23,907 nucleotides of DNA from Syntrophaceae bacterium UBA6112 (GTDB taxonomy: Bacteria > Desulfobacterota > Syntrophia > Syntrophales > UBA5619): positions 17,101 through 41,007 of the forward strand of contig DIWG01000021.1 of NCBI GenBank assembly GCA_002423465.1. Reading direction: 5' to 3'. A program made the position numbers and the translations under genes. Shown one piece after another: positions 21,943-23,907 of this stretch (within the stretch, counting starts at the first letter, position 1; each line of letters begins with the position of its first letter). The notes beneath the pieces were generated by a model, which was not told where the DNA came from, searched no databases, and saw only the letters and a program-made list of their open reading frames with translations.

Positions 21943-22371
21943 GTGGTCAGTCTCGATTATTCCCTGGGAATTCAGATCATTAATTTTCTCCTGTTGATCT
22001 TCATCCTGAATGTTCTTCTCTATAAACCGATTCTCGGCTTGATTGACAAGCGAAAGAAGCAGTTCGAAGCGTCCGAGACTGAAATCAAACGTCTCCGGGA
22101 AACCGTGGAGCAGAAGATGGCCGCCTACGAGGAGAAGCTCCGCCAGGCCAAGACGACGGCCGTCGAACAGAAAAACGAGATCATCCGGCAAGGCGCCGAT
22201 GAGGCCAAGACCGTCATCGATGCCGTCAGGGCGGAAATCCCCGGGATGATGGAACGGTTCCAGGACCGGATGGATGGGGAGATCGGCGCCGCCAAGAAGA
22301 TCCTGACGGATCATTCTCAGCAACTGTCCGTTGAAATTGCGGAAAAGGTCCTGGGGAGGAGTCTCCGATGA
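21943..22371 (+). CDS. atpX: F-type ATP synthase subunit b' (b-like, F0 stator)
   Basis: A peripheral-stalk subunit of F1F0 ATP synthase: one N-terminal membrane helix (about residues 5-27, with NFLLLIFILNVLLYKPI) followed by a long charged coiled-coil to the C-terminus. The 142-residue length fits b' subunits. The start is GTG 21943 with GAGAGG about nine bases upstream. It overlaps the following b-subunit gene by four bases (ATGA), and the two would form the b/b' heterodimer. Separate b' and b genes are usual in Geobacter-like and related deltaproteobacteria. Confidence 0.93.
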   Translation: MVSLDYSLGIQIINFLLLIFILNVLLYKPILGLIDKRKKQFEASETEIKRLRETVEQKMAAYEEKLRQAKTTAVEQKNEIIRQGADEAKTVIDAVRAEIPGMMERFQDRMDGEIGAAKKILTDHSQQLSVEIAEKVLGRSLR

Positions 22372-22952
22372 GAGGGCGAAGGGGGCGGCTTTTTTTCTTC
22401 ATCTGTCTGTACTTTGGTTTCTTCGCGGTGAATGCGGTGCATGCTTCCGGGGGCGGGGGAGGTGACGAGGGGCCGAACTGGTTCGGTTTTGCCTGGCGTG
22501 TTGTCAACTTCCTCATCCTGATCGGCGTCCTCTACTGGCTTCTGGCCGACAAAATCAAATCTTTCCTCTCCGCGCGGCGTGCAGGGATTCAAACCGCCCT
22601 TGCCGAGGCTGTGACCGCCCGCGAGGAGGCCGAACAGAAATTCCGGGAATATTCCGCAAAACTCGACAAAGCGACGGGCGAGATCGATGAGATCAAACAG
22701 ATGATCCAGGCCCAGGGGCTGACCGAAAAGGAAAGGATGATCGAGGATGCCCGGAACGCCGCGAAGAAGATGAAGGAAGACACCCAGACGCGGATGGAGC
22801 AGGAGTTCAAGAAGGCAAGCCGCGAACTCCGGATCGAGGCGGTTCGCCTGTCCACAGAGATGGCGGAAGAGCTTCTCCGGAAGAATATCCGGGCGAACGA
22901 TCACGAAGCCATGGTCACGGACTACATTGAGAAGGTGGTGAATAAAAATTGA
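22368..22952 (+). CDS. atpF: F-type ATP synthase subunit b
   Basis: The second stator subunit. The 194-residue protein starts with a basic segment and a hydrophobic stretch (about 7-26) resembling a cleavable signal peptide ending near VHASG, then a glycine run, then the true membrane helix (about 43-60, VVNFLILIGVLYWLLADK), and a long alpha-helical coiled-coil. The extra N-terminal leader is a known feature of some deltaproteobacterial b subunits. Its last codons overlap the atpH TTG start. Confidence 0.94.
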   Translation: MRGRRGRLFFFICLYFGFFAVNAVHASGGGGGDEGPNWFGFAWRVVNFLILIGVLYWLLADKIKSFLSARRAGIQTALAEAVTAREEAEQKFREYSAKLDKATGEIDEIKQMIQAQGLTEKERMIEDARNAAKKMKEDTQTRMEQEFKKASRELRIEAVRLSTEMAEELLRKNIRANDHEAMVTDYIEKVVNKN

Positions 22953-23494
22953 TCAGCAGCAATATCGCAAAGCGTTACGCCCGGGCCTTCTTCGAGATCG
23001 CCGGTGAGGAAAGGCGTTACGAGGAGTATTATAAGGAACTGGGCCGCTTTTCCGCCGTTCTCCGGGAAAATGGAAACCTTGGCGAATTCCTGGCCAACCC
23101 GATCTTCGCCCAGCCGGACAAGAAGGTGGTCGTAGAGTCGGTCCTGGAGAAGATCCGCATCTCCCCACTGACCGCCAATTTTCTGAAACTGCTGGTCGAT
23201 AAGCGCCGCATCGGCATTCTCTCCGATATCGAGGGCTGTTACCGGGAATTGATGGACAACGCCCTGAAGAAGGTCCGTGTCACGGTGAAGACAGCCTTTC
23301 CGCTCACCGGCGAGCTCTCCCAGCGTCTGCAGAAAGGGCTGGAAGGGCTGACCGGTAGAGAGGTCGAGATGACCGTCCTGGAGGAGCCGTCTCTGCTCGG
23401 AGGCATCGTCGTTCGGGTCGGTGACACGCTGTACGACGGCAGCATAAAGGCACAATTAAACAACATCAGGAATCTCTTGGGGGAGGAAATATAG
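22949..23494 (+). CDS. atpH: F-type ATP synthase subunit delta
   Basis: The delta (OSCP) subunit joins the b/b' stalk to the top of F1. The 181-residue product has the N-terminal helical bundle (IAKRYARAFFEIAGEE, NPIFAQPDKK, NFLKLLVDKRRIG) and the conserved C-terminal segment SLLGGIVVRVGDTLYDGSIKAQL. The start is TTG 22949, overlapping the atpF stop as TTGA, with AAGGTGG about 10 bases upstream. No ATG is available at this position, so initiation at TTG with translational coupling is inferred. Confidence 0.96.
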   Translation: MISSNIAKRYARAFFEIAGEERRYEEYYKELGRFSAVLRENGNLGEFLANPIFAQPDKKVVVESVLEKIRISPLTANFLKLLVDKRRIGILSDIEGCYRELMDNALKKVRVTVKTAFPLTGELSQRLQKGLEGLTGREVEMTVLEEPSLLGGIVVRVGDTLYDGSIKAQLNNIRNLLGEEI

Positions 23495-23497
23495 CGC

Positions 23498-23907
23498 ATG
23501 GAAACCATCAGGGCAGAGGAAATCAGCGAGATCATATCCAGGCAGATCAAGGAGTATGAGAAAAAACTGGATATCAGCGAAACGGGAACGGTCCTCTCCG
23601 TCGGGGATGGCATTGCCCGGGTCTACGGCGTGGAGAACGCCATGGCCATGGAGCTGCTCGAATTCCCCGGGGGAATCCTCGGGATGGTCCTCAACCTGGA
23701 GACGGACAATGTCGGCGTGGCCGTGCTCGGGGAAGTGACCCACATCAAGGAAGGCGATATCGTGAAGCGGACCGGAAAGATCGCCCAGATCCCCGTCGGC
23801 GAAGGGGTTCTCGGCCGCGTCATCGATGCTACAGGCGCTCCCCTGGACGGCAAGGGTCCCATCGAAGCGACGGAATACCGCCGGATCGAGATGATCGCCC
23901 CCGGCGT
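23498..23907 (+). CDS. atpA: F-type ATP synthase subunit alpha (5' part, cut by window end)
   Basis: The first ~136 codons of the alpha subunit of F1. METIRAEEISEIISRQIKEY is followed by the beta-barrel domain with VLSVGDGIARVYGVENAMA and by VGEGVLGRVIDATGAPLDGKG, all highly conserved. The P-loop near residue 170 lies beyond the window. ATG 23498 follows GGGAGG by about 13 bases, three bases after the atpH stop. The gene continues off the right edge. Confidence 0.98.
   Translation, partial: METIRAEEISEIISRQIKEYEKKLDISETGTVLSVGDGIARVYGVENAMAMELLEFPGGILGMVLNLETDNVGVAVLGEVTHIKEGDIVKRTGKIAQIPVGEGVLGRVIDATGAPLDGKGPIEATEYRRIEMIAPG

Noticed and set aside
1..23907. CRISPR array, riboswitch, toxin-antitoxin pair or phage structural genes
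   Set aside because: No regularly spaced repeats, no recognised aptamer upstream of dapF or dapL, no toxin partner beside the RHH gene, and no capsid, tail or packaging genes were found.

Overview
The window looks like chromosomal DNA of a Desulfobacterota/deltaproteobacterium, probably near Syntrophus/Syntrophales. This is inference from gene content: dapF next to an LL-diaminopimelate aminotransferase, an mreBCD-mrdA-rodA-bactofilin cluster, and an atp operon that opens with separate b' and b subunits. No rRNA or other taxonomic marker is present. The host backbone is GC-rich with clean Shine-Dalgarno sites, and several genes use TTG or GTG starts.

Layout. (1) 1-3139, + strand: diaminopimelate/lysine genes dapF and dapL, then a YchF-related GTPase whose G3 motif is altered. 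(2) 3386-6695, - strand: glycogen phosphorylase glgP and a Yip1-type membrane protein, with a possible decayed hydrolase fragment between them. (3) About 7148-12726: a compact 5.5-kb integrated element in the 3' end of a tRNA-Leu(CAA) gene. Its genes all read on the - strand: a P4-type tyrosine integrase, an unrecognised 455-aa cargo protein, a ribbon-helix-helix regulator, a small ORF, a Rep_trans/MOB_T-type initiator or relaxase, and an AlpA-type regulator/excisionase. It also carries several large palindromes, one of them a 128-nt foldback. Pairs of ATACCCCC boxes spaced 12 bp apart lie at both ends. Outside its left end sit a degraded copy of the tRNA 3' end and what looks like the original tRNA terminator. 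(4) 12699-13674: tRNA-Leu and tRNA-Ala diverging from back-to-back promoters, then mscL. (5) 13749-15350, - strand: a PpiD/SurA-like membrane-anchored foldase that seems to lack the parvulin domain. (6) 15439-21353, + strand: the rod-shape operon mreB-mreC-mreD-mrdA-rodA followed by a bactofilin. (7) 21943-23907, + strand: start of the F-type ATP synthase operon (b', b, delta, partial alpha), preceded by an intrinsic-terminator-like hairpin.

The genes around the element are core cell-wall and energy functions: meso-DAP supply for peptidoglycan, the elongasome (MreBCD, PBP2, RodA) with a bactofilin scaffold, and ATP synthase. The accessory biology is concentrated in the tRNA-Leu element. Its least understood parts are the 455-aa cargo protein and the long foldback beside it. 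The deduced left boundary rests on an imperfect repeat plus a displaced terminator, so it is a well-motivated inference rather than a proven end.
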